A DNA stretch of 47,404 nucleotides, from the NCBI GenBank assembly GCA_963812335.1, contig CAWEUU010000009.1, positions 1-47,404 on the forward strand, in the 5' to 3' direction. The position numbers and the translations under genes were made by a program. Each line of letters begins with the position of its first letter. The stretch's first letter is position 1. Shown here one piece after another: positions 15,803 to 23,662 of this stretch. This stretch comes from VRUE01 sp963812335 (lineage in GTDB: Bacteria; Actinomycetota; Thermoleophilia; Solirubrobacterales; 70-9). The notes beneath the pieces were generated by a model. The model had not been told where the DNA came from. It did no database searches and saw only the letters and a list, made by a program, of their open reading frames with translations.

Positions 15803-17436
15803 CAACCGACCTCCTCAGCATCGAATTCGCTCTTGATCTTCTCCACCAGCGCCTCGTGGTCGACGCCGTCGTCCGCCGTTTCCGTGTCCGAGGTGAAGTC
15901 CTCGCCGTCAAGCACGGTGTAGGCGGGCAGGATCTTCTCGCCCAGCACCGTCTCCAGCGCCGCCGCCATCTGCTCCCGCTTGTCGGGGGCCTCGGCCTTG
16001 CGCTTGTTGAAGGTGTGATTGCCCGGGAACCCGATCGTCAGCGTCCGATCCTCGAACGCGACCGGCCTCGCGCCCTCGAAGGTCGCCGCCAGGGCCGGAG
16101 CCGTCTGCAACAGCTGGTCGAGGACGGCGGGCCAGACCTTCACGAGCTGATCGAGGTCGAGCTGGCCCGCGGGGCCCGTCGCCGGTCCGGGGGTGTCCGC
16201 GGGAGGGTCGTCAGCATCGGACGACGAGGGCTCAGGGGAGGGCGGCGCAGCTTGCGCGGAGCCGCTTTGCTCCAGTCGCTCGATGCGTCGCAGCAGCCCC
16301 TCGGTGGATGGGTCCAGATCCGGGCGGGCTGCCTTGAGCAGGGCGATCTCGACGGCCATGCGGGCGTCGTCGCCCTCGCGGACGGCGGTCAGAGCCTGTG
16401 AGAGTTCGTCGATCGTGCGGACGAGGGTGGCGGCGCCGATCGCCTGGGCCTGAGCTTGTAGGCGTTCCTGGTCGGTGGCGGTGACGACGAAGGTGTTGGG
16501 GACCTCACCGATGGTCTGGGTGACGAGCAGGTGGCGCAGGTGGGCGAGCAGGTCGCGGGCGAACTGGGTCGGGTCGCGGCCGGAGCGGGCCATTTCCTCG
16601 ACCCCGAACAGCACCGCCCTGGGGTCTTCGGCGGTCACCGCGTCGACGGCGCCGAAGAGCAGCTCGGCGTCGGCGGCTCCGAGCAGTTGCAGCACGTCGT
16701 CGAGGCCGACGCTGCTGCCGCCGTAGGCGACGAGCTGGTCGAGCGTGCCGAGCGCGTCGCGGAAGCTGCCCGAGGCGGAGCGGGCAATCGTCGCCACCGC
16801 CCCCTCGTCGACCTCGATCGCCTCGGCGACGGCGACCCGCTGCACCACCTCGGAGATCTGCTCCAGCGAGGGGCGCTGGAAGTCGAAGCGCTGGCAGCGG
16901 TCGGCGATCGTCGCCATCACCTTGTGTGACTCGGTCGTCGCGAGCACGAAGACGGTGTTCGGCGGCGGCTCCTCGAGCGTCTTGAGGAAGGCGTTCCAGG
17001 CCTCCTTCGTCAGCATGTGCGCCTCGTCGAGGATGTAGACCTTCCAGCGCCCGCCGGCCGGAGCGTAGGCGACCCGCTCGCGCAGGTCGCGGACGTCGTC
17101 GACCGAGCGGTTCGAGGCCGCGTCCATCTCGATCACGTCGACCGAGCTGCCGGCGGCAATCGTCACGCAGGACTCGCATTCGCCGCAAGGGGTGACGGTA
17201 GGACCGCCGCGCTCGCAGTTGAGCGAGCGGGCGAGGATCTTCGCCATCGAGGTCTTACCGGTGCCGCGCGAACCGACGAAGAGGTAGGCGTGGTGGACCT
17301 TGCCCTGCTCGACCGCGTTGCGCAGGGTGCGGACGACGTGCTGCTGACCGACCACCTGGTCGAAGGAACCGGGGCGGTGACGGCGGTAGAGAGAGGTCGA
17401 GTCGCTCGCGGAGGGCACTGCGGCCAGTGTATCCAC
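15802..17436 (-). CDS. dnaX: DNA polymerase III subunit gamma/tau
   Basis: 544 aa. The clamp-loader ATPase has Walker A VGSRGTGKTSMA, a zinc module around CNCERGG, CGECESC, Walker B/DEAH in YILDEAHML, and the sensor-1 region TTESHKV. The C-terminal third is acidic and proline-rich with a tau-like region. It loads the beta clamp and organises the replisome. The GTG at 17434-17436 is used; a second GTG 6 codons in (before PSASDSTS) is possible. First in dnaX-ybaB-recR, divergent from the GT-C-like gene. Confidence 0.95.
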   Translation of the reverse strand: MDTLAAVPSASDSTSLYRRHRPGSFDQVVGQQHVVRTLRNAVEQGKVHHAYLFVGSRGTGKTSMAKILARSLNCERGGPTVTPCGECESCVTIAAGSSVDVIEMDAASNRSVDDVRDLRERVAYAPAGGRWKVYILDEAHMLTKEAWNAFLKTLEEPPPNTVFVLATTESHKVMATIADRCQRFDFQRPSLEQISEVVQRVAVAEAIEVDEGAVATIARSASGSFRDALGTLDQLVAYGGSSVGLDDVLQLLGAADAELLFGAVDAVTAEDPRAVLFGVEEMARSGRDPTQFARDLLAHLRHLLVTQTIGEVPNTFVVTATDQERLQAQAQAIGAATLVRTIDELSQALTAVREGDDARMAVEIALLKAARPDLDPSTEGLLRRIERLEQSGSAQAAPPSPEPSSSDADDPPADTPGPATGPAGQLDLDQLVKVWPAVLDQLLQTAPALAATFEGARPVAFEDRTLTIGFPGNHTFNKRKAEAPDKREQMAAALETVLGEKILPAYTVLDGEDFTSDTETADDGVDHEALVEKIKSEFDAEEVG

Positions 17437-17456
17437 GGCCGCGGGGCGCCTTTCTG

Positions 17457-17462
17457 ACCCTA
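17457..17462 (-). promoter_or_regulatory. candidate -10 box (TAGGGT) of dnaX-ybaB-recR
   Basis: Reading minus, TAGGGT lies 20 nt before the dnaX GTG, leaving a leader of about 13 nt that contains AGAAAGG. It lies in the 65-bp divergent gap shared with the next gene. Confidence 0.35.
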
Positions 17463-17489
17463 TGGTGCATTTACGCGCCCCGCGCCAGA

Positions 17490-17495
17490 TAGGTT
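17490..17495 (+). promoter_or_regulatory. candidate -10 box (TAGGTT), leaderless start
   Basis: TAGGTT sits 6 nt before the ATG at 17502, ideal spacing for transcription beginning at the start codon. No Shine-Dalgarno is present. Confidence 0.45.
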
Positions 17496-17501
17496 GCGCC
17501 G

Positions 17502-19076
17502 ATGCTCCGCAGCCGGCTCACGCCCGCCGCCTGGGTCGCCGCCGTCGCGGCGCTGCTGATGGCGCTCTTCCCGCTCGGCTTCCCCAACTACGACACGATC
17601 TACTCGCTGCTATGGGGACGGGAACTCGCTGATGGCCTCAGCCCCGACCGAGGCGCCGCGCTGCCCCCCACTCCACACCCCCTGGCCGAACTGTTCGGCC
17701 TCGTCGCCTCACCCCTGGGGGAGGGCGCGATCGACCTGACGATGATCGTCGCCTACATCTCGCTCGGCCTCGTCGGCTACCTCGTCTATCGCCTCGGCTC
17801 GCTCTGGTTCGACCGCCCGATCGGCGCCGCAGCCGCCGCGATCGTCCTAACCCGCGCCCCCTTTCTCTCCAACGGCCTCCGCGCCTACATCGATGTCCCC
17901 TACATAGCCCTCGTCCTTGCAGCTCTCCTTGTAGAGACCAAGCGCCCACGCGCCGGTTGGCCCGTCTTAGCTCTCCTCGCTGCAGCCGGACTGCTCCGAC
18001 CGGAGGCCTGGCTCTTCAGCTTCGCCTACCTGGCTTATCTCGCCTATCCACTGCTCAGCCGCGGCCAGGGCAATGAGAGTCACAAGCGCAAGGGGGAGCC
18101 GGGGGTGTCCCCCGAACCGGCGGATACTCAAAAACGCGGCCCAATTAGGCCGCGTTTTGTCGGAGCGGGGGACACCCCCGGCTCCCCCGCCTCACTGGCC
18201 GTCCCAATCGTCCTGGCTGTGGCCGCCCCGATCTTGTGGGCGCTGTTCGACTGGCTCACGTCCGGCTCCCCCACCTACTCGTTCGCCGGCACCAGAGAGA
18301 CCGTCGACACGCTGGCCCGAGAGACCGGCCCGGTCGACCTCGTGCTCTACGGCCCGCGCCGGCTCGGCGAGGTGCTGCAGTGGCCCGGCATGGTCGCCGC
18401 CGCAGGCGGGGTCCTCGCCGCCGCGGGCATCGTCCTCTCGCGCCACCGATCGCGGCTTTTTCCCCGCTATGACCCGGAAAAGGCTGCGATCGGCCTGGCC
18501 GCCGCCGCGCTGGCCCTCGGCGCCTTCGCGATCCTCGCCTGCGCCGGTCTGGCGATCATCCCCCGCTACACGATGCTCGCCGCGGCGATCCTCGCCGTCT
18601 TCGCCGCGCTCGGCCTGCTCGGCTGGCGCCTGCTTGAGCCCGGACACCGCTGGCGCCGCCCCTGGCAGGCCTTCGCCGCCGTCGTCGCATTGATGTTCGT
18701 CGCCTGGGCGCCGAACCAGTACGACCTGCTGCACCGGGTCGACGTCGACCTGACCAACCAGGGGGAGATCGAGTCCGACCTCGGCGACCTCACCGACTCG
18801 GGCGCCTTCGAGCCGCTCTGCCTGCCGGTCTCGGTGCCCAACCACCGCGCCGTGCCCCGCCTCGCCTTCGACCTCGACATCCGGCCGAGCCGCATCGTCA
18901 GCTCCTCCGAGCAGCGCCAGCCCCGCCGCGGCTACTTCCTCGACCCGGCGACTCCCTTCGTCGTCCATAACTTCATCCTCGACCCCAACGACCCAGCCCG
19001 CCTCGACACCCCCGTCCCCGACGGCTTCCGCCCCGTTGTCCGCAACGAGTCCTGGGTCCTCTACCGCCGCTGCTAG
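17502..19076 (+). CDS. polytopic membrane protein, GT-C glycosyltransferase-like, with palindromic insertion
   Basis: 524 aa, roughly 10-11 membrane helices, then a soluble C-terminal domain (about 415-524). The early loop FPNYDTIYSLLWGRELADG between helices 1 and 2 resembles the catalytic Asp-containing first loop of lipid-linked-sugar glycosyltransferases, and LRAYIDVPYIAL and GLLRPEAWLF fit the same group. I cannot name a substrate. Residues about 197-229 are encoded by a nested palindrome (18092-18188) that keeps the frame open and falls in a loop between two hydrophobic helices, so the gene probably still works. Monocistronic, ending at the palindrome 19083-19122. Confidence 0.6.
   Translation: MLRSRLTPAAWVAAVAALLMALFPLGFPNYDTIYSLLWGRELADGLSPDRGAALPPTPHPLAELFGLVASPLGEGAIDLTMIVAYISLGLVGYLVYRLGSLWFDRPIGAAAAAIVLTRAPFLSNGLRAYIDVPYIALVLAALLVETKRPRAGWPVLALLAAAGLLRPEAWLFSFAYLAYLAYPLLSRGQGNESHKRKGEPGVSPEPADTQKRGPIRPRFVGAGDTPGSPASLAVPIVLAVAAPILWALFDWLTSGSPTYSFAGTRETVDTLARETGPVDLVLYGPRRLGEVLQWPGMVAAAGGVLAAAGIVLSRHRSRLFPRYDPEKAAIGLAAAALALGAFAILACAGLAIIPRYTMLAAAILAVFAALGLLGWRLLEPGHRWRRPWQAFAAVVALMFVAWAPNQYDLLHRVDVDLTNQGEIESDLGDLTDSGAFEPLCLPVSVPNHRAVPRLAFDLDIRPSRIVSSSEQRQPRRGYFLDPATPFVVHNFILDPNDPARLDTPVPDGFRPVVRNESWVLYRRC
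18092..18188 (+). repeat. nested palindrome inserted in frame inside a coding gene
   Basis: The outer arms GGGGGAGCCGGGGGTGTCCCCC (18092-18113; 22 bp, shown only to fix the arm, key part GGGGTGTCC) and 18167-18188 are perfect reverse complements. Inside, AAAACGCGGCC (18131-18141) and GGCCGCGTTTT (18148-18158) form a second perfect 11-bp stem around CAATTA. Its translation is polar and rich in Gly/Pro/Lys/Arg, unlike the flanking helices. It looks like a mobile palindromic element tolerated in a loop. Confidence 0.75.
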
Positions 19077-19082
19077 CCGCGA

Positions 19083-19122
19083 TTGAACGACTGACTCCCC
19101 TGCAGGGGACACAATCCTTCAA
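19083..19122 (+). terminator. imperfect 40-bp palindrome centred on CCCCTGCAGGGG
   Basis: The centre CCCCTGCAGGGG (19097-19108) is perfect and the symmetry extends outward to TTGAA/TTCAA, with about 15 of 20 positions per arm pairing. It starts 7 nt after the stop of the membrane-protein gene and lies beyond the 3' end of the SRP RNA gene on the other strand, so it could end both transcripts. Confidence 0.45.
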
Positions 19123-19180
19123 CGTGCGCGCTCGACCGCCTCGACGGCGGCATGGGTGGTAGCGCTGCGCGGCTATGTAT

Positions 19181-19451
19181 GGACCGTGCACCCGTCTTCG
19201 AAGCGAGGTCCCCAGGCATGTCCGTCGGTGTTGGCTCGAGTCGGGCTCGCCTGCGGCACCCGCGGCTTCCGCTTAAGGCTGCTTCCTTCCGGACCTGACC
19301 TGATTCACGTGCCTACGTCGCGCAGGACCCGGCCGTCAACGCCGCCCCCGGCGGACCGGTCCCGAAGGCCAGCCCCTTAGAGCGGTTTTCGGCCCCGCTA
19401 GAGCGGATTGCGGGTTACAAGGCACCGCTGATTCCCCGCCTAGCACGGTCC
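19181..19451 (-). ncRNA. ffs: signal recognition particle RNA, large Bacillus-type with Alu domain
   Basis: Reading minus, the universally conserved SRP S-domain core is present: CAGGTCAGGTCCGGAAGG followed by AAGCAGCCTTAAG (plus 19278-19303 region). Upstream are GTTGAC and GGGTCCTGCG, pairing with CGCAGG. Further 5' are the Alu-domain sequences AGCGGTGCC, TGTAACCCGCAATCCGCT and CTAGCGGGGCCGAA, closely matching the order in Bacillus subtilis scRNA. The ends pair as GGACCGTGC (5') with GCACGGTCC (3'), which sets the limits at about 271 nt. It targets nascent membrane proteins together with Ffh. Confidence 0.93.
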
Positions 19452-19458
19452 GTCCGCG

Positions 19459-19464
19459 ATCCTA
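19459..19464 (-). promoter_or_regulatory. -10 box (TAGGAT) of the SRP RNA gene
   Basis: Reading minus, TAGGAT lies 7 nt before the first base of the closing stem GGACCGTGC, the expected distance to a transcription start. No clear -35 is seen. Confidence 0.5.
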
Positions 19465-19478
19465 CCCGGTCCCGCCCA

Positions 19479-19484
19479 TAGGAT
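19479..19484 (+). promoter_or_regulatory. candidate -10 box (TAGGAT) of the second antiporter
   Basis: The same hexamer as the SRP promoter, on the opposite strand, 9 nt before the TTG at 19494. It supports that TTG as the start, with an almost leaderless mRNA. Confidence 0.4.
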
Positions 19485-19493
19485 CGTGCCGCC

Positions 19494-20708
19494 TTGATCC
19501 ACGTTGACGCAGAGTCGTTCTTTGTAATCGTCTTCGTCGCCGCCCTGGCGGCGATCACCTCGAGCCTGCTGCCGCGCCGCATCGCGCCGCCCGTGGTCGT
19601 GCTCGAGCTGGCGCTGGGGATCCTTGTCGGGCCCGACGTGCTGCACCTTGCCCATACCGACGAGTTCACCAAATTCTTCTCCAACCTCGGCCTCGGCATG
19701 CTCTTCTTCTTCGCCGGCTACGAGATCGACTTCGAGCGGATCAAGGGCCGGCCGCTGGTCCTCGGAGCGATCGGCTGGGGGATCTCGATCCTGCTCGCCT
19801 TCACCGCCGGCGGCCTGCTGGCGCTGGCCGGGATCGTCCTCTCCTTCCTCTACACCGGAGCGGCACTGACGACGACCGCGATCGGCACGCTGATCCCGAT
19901 CCTCCGCGACAGCGGCGAGCTGCGCACCCGCTTCGGCACCTATCTACTTGCCGCGGGCGGGATCGGCGAGTTCGGCCCGATCATGATGATCACGCTCTTC
20001 CTCTCAACCGAGAAACCGATCCATGAGGCCTCGATCCTGATCGCCTTCATCCTCGTGGCCCTGCTGCTGGCCCTGGCCTCGGTGCGGCTGACGGGCCAGG
20101 GCTGGGCGGCACTCGAGCGCACCTTCGAGGCGAGCAGCCAGCTCGCCGTGCGGGTCACGGTGGTGCTGATCTTCGGCCTCGTCTTCCTCGCAGGCGACCT
20201 CGGCCTCGACGTGCTGCTCGGCGGCTTCGTCGCCGGGATGATCGTGCGCCTGGCGCTGAAGGGACGCGAGCGAACCGTGTTCGAGTCGAAGCTGACCGCG
20301 GTCGGGTTCGGGTTCTTCGTCCCCTTCTTCTTCGTCACCAGCGGCATGGAGTTCGACATCCTCGCCCTCGGCTCGCTCGGCGCGCTGGCGAAGCTGTTCA
20401 TGTTCCTCGCCCTCTTCCTGGTGATCCGCGGAGCCCCGGCGCTGCTGCTCTACCGCGGCACGCTCCGCCTCCCCCAACGTGGCGCGCTGGGCTTCTACTC
20501 GGCCACGGCGCTGCCCCTGGTCGTCGCGATCACCACCCTGGCGATCGACGCCGGCCGCATGGAGACCTCGACCGCCGCCGGCCTGGTCGGCGCCGCAATG
20601 CTCTCGACCCTGATCTACCCCTTCGTCGGCCTCGCCCTCCAGCACCGCGCGATCGCCGAGGACGAGACCGGCCCGCCCGGCCAAACCTCCCCCACCGGAG
20701 CCGTATGA
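19494..20708 (+). CDS. cation:proton antiporter, CPA2 family
   Basis: 404 aa, about 12 membrane helices. It begins with a helix (FFVIVFVAALAAITSSLLP), then VVLELALGILVGPDVL, typical of the first discontinuous region of Na+/H+ exchangers, and FFFAGYEIDFERIKG. There is no regulatory TrkA domain. It is a different subgroup from the antiporter at 5421-6623. The TTG start is inferred from the TAGGAT box 9 nt upstream and the position of the first helix; there is no alternative ATG or GTG nearby in frame. Followed 13 bp later by tRNA-Val. Confidence 0.85.
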   Translation: MIHVDAESFFVIVFVAALAAITSSLLPRRIAPPVVVLELALGILVGPDVLHLAHTDEFTKFFSNLGLGMLFFFAGYEIDFERIKGRPLVLGAIGWGISILLAFTAGGLLALAGIVLSFLYTGAALTTTAIGTLIPILRDSGELRTRFGTYLLAAGGIGEFGPIMMITLFLSTEKPIHEASILIAFILVALLLALASVRLTGQGWAALERTFEASSQLAVRVTVVLIFGLVFLAGDLGLDVLLGGFVAGMIVRLALKGRERTVFESKLTAVGFGFFVPFFFVTSGMEFDILALGSLGALAKLFMFLALFLVIRGAPALLLYRGTLRLPQRGALGFYSATALPLVVAITTLAIDAGRMETSTAAGLVGAAMLSTLIYPFVGLALQHRAIAEDETGPPGQTSPTGAV

Positions 20709-20721
20709 TCAGCCCCCTCCC

Positions 20722-20793
20722 GGGCGCGTAGCTCAGCGGGAGAGCGCTCGCCTCACACGCGAGAGGTCGCTGGTTCGAACCCAGCCGCGCCCA
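20722..20793 (+). tRNA. tRNA-Val (anticodon CAC)
   Basis: Acceptor GGGCGCG/CGCGCCC, D-arm GCTC...GAGC, anticodon stem CTCGC/GCGAG with loop CTCACAC (CAC), T-arm GCTGG-TTCGAAC-CCAGC, and discriminator A at 20793. All stems pair fully. CCA is not encoded. It reads the GTG codon. Confidence 0.96.
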
Positions 20794-20888
20794 TCGGATA
20801 CTGCCCTACCCCGGCGGCTGCAGGACCGAGAGTATGTGGCCGGATCTTGCCTTGACGAAGATCTCGCCGGAGACCATGGTCCGCCCCT

Positions 20889-21236
20889 CTACCCGGCGAG
20901 CTCGGGGATGAAGCGTTCCAGGTGCGCGTCGATCGTGCGGCGCACCCACTCCTGGGTCTCGGCGTCGGCCATGCGGTAGCGGCCGAGCAGCATCTTCTGA
21001 TCCTCGAGTGGCAGCCCGGCGATCTCCCAACCCACCGCGAGGCGCTCGAAGAGCATCTCGGTGCGGCGGCGCCAGGCGTCGTCCTGGCTGGTCGCCGCGG
21101 TCGCCGGCCCCTCCTGCAGCTTCGCGATCGTGCCCGCGCTGAGCGACTCGCGCAGGGTGAGCACGTTGCCCTCGGCGTCGGTGTAGTCGACCGTCGCCGG
21201 CTTCTCGCGCGGTCGCCGCTTCTTGCGCTTGGCCAT
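20889..21236 (-). CDS. small basic-start protein of unknown function
   Basis: 115 aa. It begins with a Lys/Arg-rich stretch (MAKRKKRRPREK) and a short strand segment VDYTDAEGNVLTLRESL, then continues as amphipathic helices. No family is recognised. It starts 17 bp after the arfB stop on the same strand and is probably co-transcribed. Codon use is as in neighbours and the composition is normal for a soluble protein, which supports it being real. The 95 bp between its stop and tRNA-Val hold nothing I can identify. Confidence 0.6.
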   Translation of the reverse strand: MAKRKKRRPREKPATVDYTDAEGNVLTLRESLSAGTIAKLQEGPATAATSQDDAWRRRTEMLFERLAVGWEIAGLPLEDQKMLLGRYRMADAETQEWVRRTIDAHLERFIPELAG

Positions 21237-21253
21237 CGGCCCGAGTCTGCCAC

Positions 21254-21670
21254 TCAGTAGTCGTCGCCGGCGGGCCGCCGGCGCGCCCGCTTGCGCTCGC
21301 CCTGGCGGCGCTTCTGCTCGATGCGCCGCTTGCGAGCGGCGCGCGTCGGCCGCGTCGGCCGGCGGCTCCGCGGCACGACCAGCGCCGCGGAGATCTTCGC
21401 CGCCAGGCGCGCCAGCGCCAGCTCGCGATTACGCGCCTGGCCGCGAGCGTCCTGCGCCACCGCGACGACGGTCGGCCCTACCCGCTTGAGCAGCCGCGCC
21501 CGCTGCGCGTCGTCCAGCGCCACGGAAGCGCCCACGTCGAAGACCGCTTCCACCCGCGAGGCGGTCACGTTCGCATGCTGCCCGCCCGGCCCGGAGGAGC
21601 GGCTCGTGCGCAGCTCGATCTCCGCCAGGGGGATCGCAAGCCGCTCGTCGATTCTCAGCTCGTCGGCCAT
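21254..21670 (-). CDS. arfB: ArfB/YaeJ-type peptidyl-tRNA hydrolase (ribosome rescue)
   Basis: 138 aa. The release-factor catalytic loop is exact: SSGPGGQHANVTASRVE (about 25-41) with the GGQ tripeptide. It is followed by ARGQARNRELALARL and a strongly basic C-terminal tail (RKRRIEQKRRQGERKRARRR) that in ArfB threads the empty mRNA channel of stalled ribosomes. It frees ribosomes stuck on non-stop mRNA. The start ATG has a TACGGT box 6 nt upstream, so it is probably leaderless, and it sits first in a two-gene unit with the 115-aa protein. Confidence 0.92.
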   Translation of the reverse strand: MADELRIDERLAIPLAEIELRTSRSSGPGGQHANVTASRVEAVFDVGASVALDDAQRARLLKRVGPTVVAVAQDARGQARNRELALARLAAKISAALVVPRSRRPTRPTRAARKRRIEQKRRQGERKRARRRPAGDDY

Positions 21671-21676
21671 CGCCCC

Positions 21677-21682
21677 ACCGTA
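21677..21682 (-). promoter_or_regulatory. candidate -10 box (TACGGT) of arfB
   Basis: Reading minus, TACGGT lies exactly 6 nt before the arfB ATG, in the 28-bp gap to the upstream gene phhB. It fits a leaderless start. Confidence 0.4.
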
Positions 21683-21698
21683 GCTGCGCGGAGTGTGT

Positions 21699-21977
21699 TC
21701 AGGCCAGCGCGTCGATCTTGCTCGCCAGCTCGAAGTCGGCCGCGGTGACGCCGCCGTCTGAGTGGGTGCAGAGCGAGACCGTGACCGTGTCCCAGGAGAC
21801 CTCGAGGTCCGGGTGGTGGCTCATCTCCTCGGCCGGTCCGACCAGGCTCTGGATGAAGTTGACCGAGCCGACGAAGTCGCCGCGCCTGAAGCTCTTGCTG
21901 ATCGCCGACCCCTGCCGCTCCCAGCCGGGGTGCTCGGCCAGCCTCGCCTCGATCTCGGGGTCCGCCATTGGGGCCAT
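21699..21977 (-). CDS. phhB: pterin-4a-carbinolamine dehydratase
   Basis: 92 aa, the family's standard length. It has the catalytic histidine motif SHHPDLEVSWDTVTVSLCTH and ends in ADFELASKIDAL. It dehydrates 4a-hydroxytetrahydropterin to quinonoid dihydropterin. No aromatic amino acid hydroxylase lies nearby, so its role here may be in another pterin pathway. A second Met (residue 4) is an equally good start. Confidence 0.92.
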   Translation of the reverse strand: MAPMADPEIEARLAEHPGWERQGSAISKSFRRGDFVGSVNFIQSLVGPAEEMSHHPDLEVSWDTVTVSLCTHSDGGVTAADFELASKIDALA

Positions 21978-22009
21978 GCCCTAATGCTGCCACAAATCGG
22001 ACTGCTCAA

Positions 22010-22015
22010 ACTATA
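22010..22015 (-). promoter_or_regulatory. candidate -10 box (TATAGT) of phhB
   Basis: Reading minus, TATAGT lies about 33 nt before the phhB ATG. The 67-bp gap is visibly AT-richer than its surroundings. It also holds two copies of AGTGACGA on the plus strand (near 22016 and 22036), whose meaning is unknown. Confidence 0.4.
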
Positions 22016-22044
22016 AGTGACGAGATGCCCATATTGAGTGACGA

Positions 22045-22842
22045 TCAGCCGCCGATCGGCGCCCGCGGGTTGGAGCCGTAGAAGACCAGCGTGCCGAGCA
22101 TGCCGACGATGTGGACCAGGATGATGTTGACGACCATCGATTTGGCCGTCGCCGTGCCGACCCCGACCGGCCCACCGGACGCGGTGTAGCCGTAGTAGCA
22201 GCCGACCAGCACGATGATCGTCGCCATCACCATCCCCTTGGCGAGGCTGAATAGGACGTCGACGTAGTCCTGGAAGGTCCAGAAGATCAACAGGTAGCCG
22301 CCCGAGGAGACGTCACCGACCTGCTCGACCACGGCGATGTAGCTGGAGAAGTAGACGACGCCGACGCCGACGAGGAAGAGGAAGGGCAGCGCGATCCAGG
22401 CGCCGAGCAGACGGGTCGCGGCCAGGAAGGTCACCGGCTCGATGCCCATCACCTCGAGCGCGTCGATCTCGTCGGAGATCCGCATCGCCCCCAGCTCGGC
22501 GACGATCCCGGTGCCGACCTTGGCCGAGAGGATGTAGCCGAAGGCGTAGGGCAGGCCCTCGCGCAGGTCGCAGTAGGCGGAGAAGATGCCCGCGTTCGAC
22601 GGAGCGCCGATCGAGCGGCTGAAGTAGGCGCCGATCACGCCGCAGTTGAGGCCGAGGATGAAGACGAATGCCCAGACGATCAGCGCCGAGCCGAGGATCA
22701 GGATCCCCGCCTGGCGCAGGCTCTCGCCGAAGAAGCGGAAGACGCGGCCGGAGTAGACGAGCCCGGCGACGCGGGCGCCGAAGCGCGCGACCTCGCCGAA
22801 GGAGTCGATCCAGTTGCGCGGGACGTCAAGCCAGCCGATCAC
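22045..22842 (-). CDS. MlaE/YrbE-family ABC transporter permease (second of pair)
   Basis: 265 aa, five to six membrane helices. MlaE signatures are the cytoplasmic helix AELGAMRISDEIDALEVMGIEP and the C-terminal GCYYGYTASGGPVGVGTAT. YrbE proteins form the permease of MCE lipid importers, used by mycobacteria and relatives for sterol or lipid uptake. The gene follows its paralogue by 13 bp. No mce (substrate-binding) or MlaF-type ATPase gene follows: the next gene downstream is phhB. The pair therefore depends on partners elsewhere, if it works as an MCE importer. Confidence 0.9.
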   Translation of the reverse strand: MIGWLDVPRNWIDSFGEVARFGARVAGLVYSGRVFRFFGESLRQAGILILGSALIVWAFVFILGLNCGVIGAYFSRSIGAPSNAGIFSAYCDLREGLPYAFGYILSAKVGTGIVAELGAMRISDEIDALEVMGIEPVTFLAATRLLGAWIALPFLFLVGVGVVYFSSYIAVVEQVGDVSSGGYLLIFWTFQDYVDVLFSLAKGMVMATIIVLVGCYYGYTASGGPVGVGTATAKSMVVNIILVHIVGMLGTLVFYGSNPRAPIGG

Positions 22843-22855
22843 GGGGTCGCCGCGC

Positions 22856-23662
22856 TCACCGGATCGACTGCAGTTCGGGGTTGGAGGCGAGCAGGACGGC
22901 GGTGAAGACGTAGAGGAAGAAGAAGACGCCCATGAAGGCGATCACGACCGCCTGATTGACCGCGCGACCGACTCCCGCCGGCCCGCCGGAGGCAGTCATT
23001 CCCTTGTAGCAGCAGACGACGGCGATGATGCCGCCGAACAGGATGCACATCAGCACCGAGCCCCAGATATCGGTGATCAGGGCGTTGGAGAACAGGGTCG
23101 AGAAGAAGCCGCCGAGCGGGGCGCCATAGAGCAGCGAAGCGGCGATACCGGCGGTAAGGCCGAAGACGATCGCGAAGATGTCGAGCAGGCCGGTGATCAC
23201 CATCAGGGCCAGGAAGCGGGGCACGACCAGGTTCTTGATCGGGTCGACCCCGAGCACCTGCAGGGCGTCGAGCTCCTCGCGGATCTTGCGGGCGCCGAGG
23301 TCGGCGGTGATCGCCGTGCCGGCGACGCCGGCAACGACCGCGGCGGTGACGATCGGGCCGATGAAGCGGACCGCGGTGACGACGAAGAAACCGCCGAGCC
23401 GGTCGAGCGTGCCGAACAGGTCGAGGATCCCGGCGGCCTGCAGGCCCGGCGCCCCGAAGCAGAGGGCAAAGGTCGAGATCGTCATCGGAAACCAGGAGAG
23501 CTTGAGCACGAAGAGGAATTGGCCGACCAGCTCCTCGCCGTAGGGGTAGGGCGGCCTGACGATCGAGATCAGCGTCTTCGCGGTCAGGATCATCATCTCC
23601 CCGACCTGCTCGAAGAACGACTTCGCGGGCAGCAGCGCCCGCACTAGAGCTTGTGCCGCCAC
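22856..23662 (-). CDS. MlaE/YrbE-family ABC transporter permease (first of pair)
   Basis: 268 aa. It carries the same signatures as its neighbour: ADLGARKIREELDALQVLGVDP (the conserved coupling helix) and CCYKGMTASGGPAGVGRAV. Five hydrophobic helices are visible. The ATG start overlaps the 3' end of the GntR regulator gene by 19 nt, so the two are translated from one mRNA; an internal GTG at VRALLPAK is a possible alternative start that would shorten but not remove the overlap. Together with the following gene it would make the YrbEA/YrbEB heterodimer. Confidence 0.9.
   Translation of the reverse strand: MAAQALVRALLPAKSFFEQVGEMMILTAKTLISIVRPPYPYGEELVGQFLFVLKLSWFPMTISTFALCFGAPGLQAAGILDLFGTLDRLGGFFVVTAVRFIGPIVTAAVVAGVAGTAITADLGARKIREELDALQVLGVDPIKNLVVPRFLALMVITGLLDIFAIVFGLTAGIAASLLYGAPLGGFFSTLFSNALITDIWGSVLMCILFGGIIAVVCCYKGMTASGGPAGVGRAVNQAVVIAFMGVFFFLYVFTAVLLASNPELQSIR

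Noticed and set aside
20806..21030. 74-aa minus-strand frame beside tRNA-Val
   Set aside because: Mostly an alternative frame of the 115-aa gene; the last 20 residues alone are too short to support.
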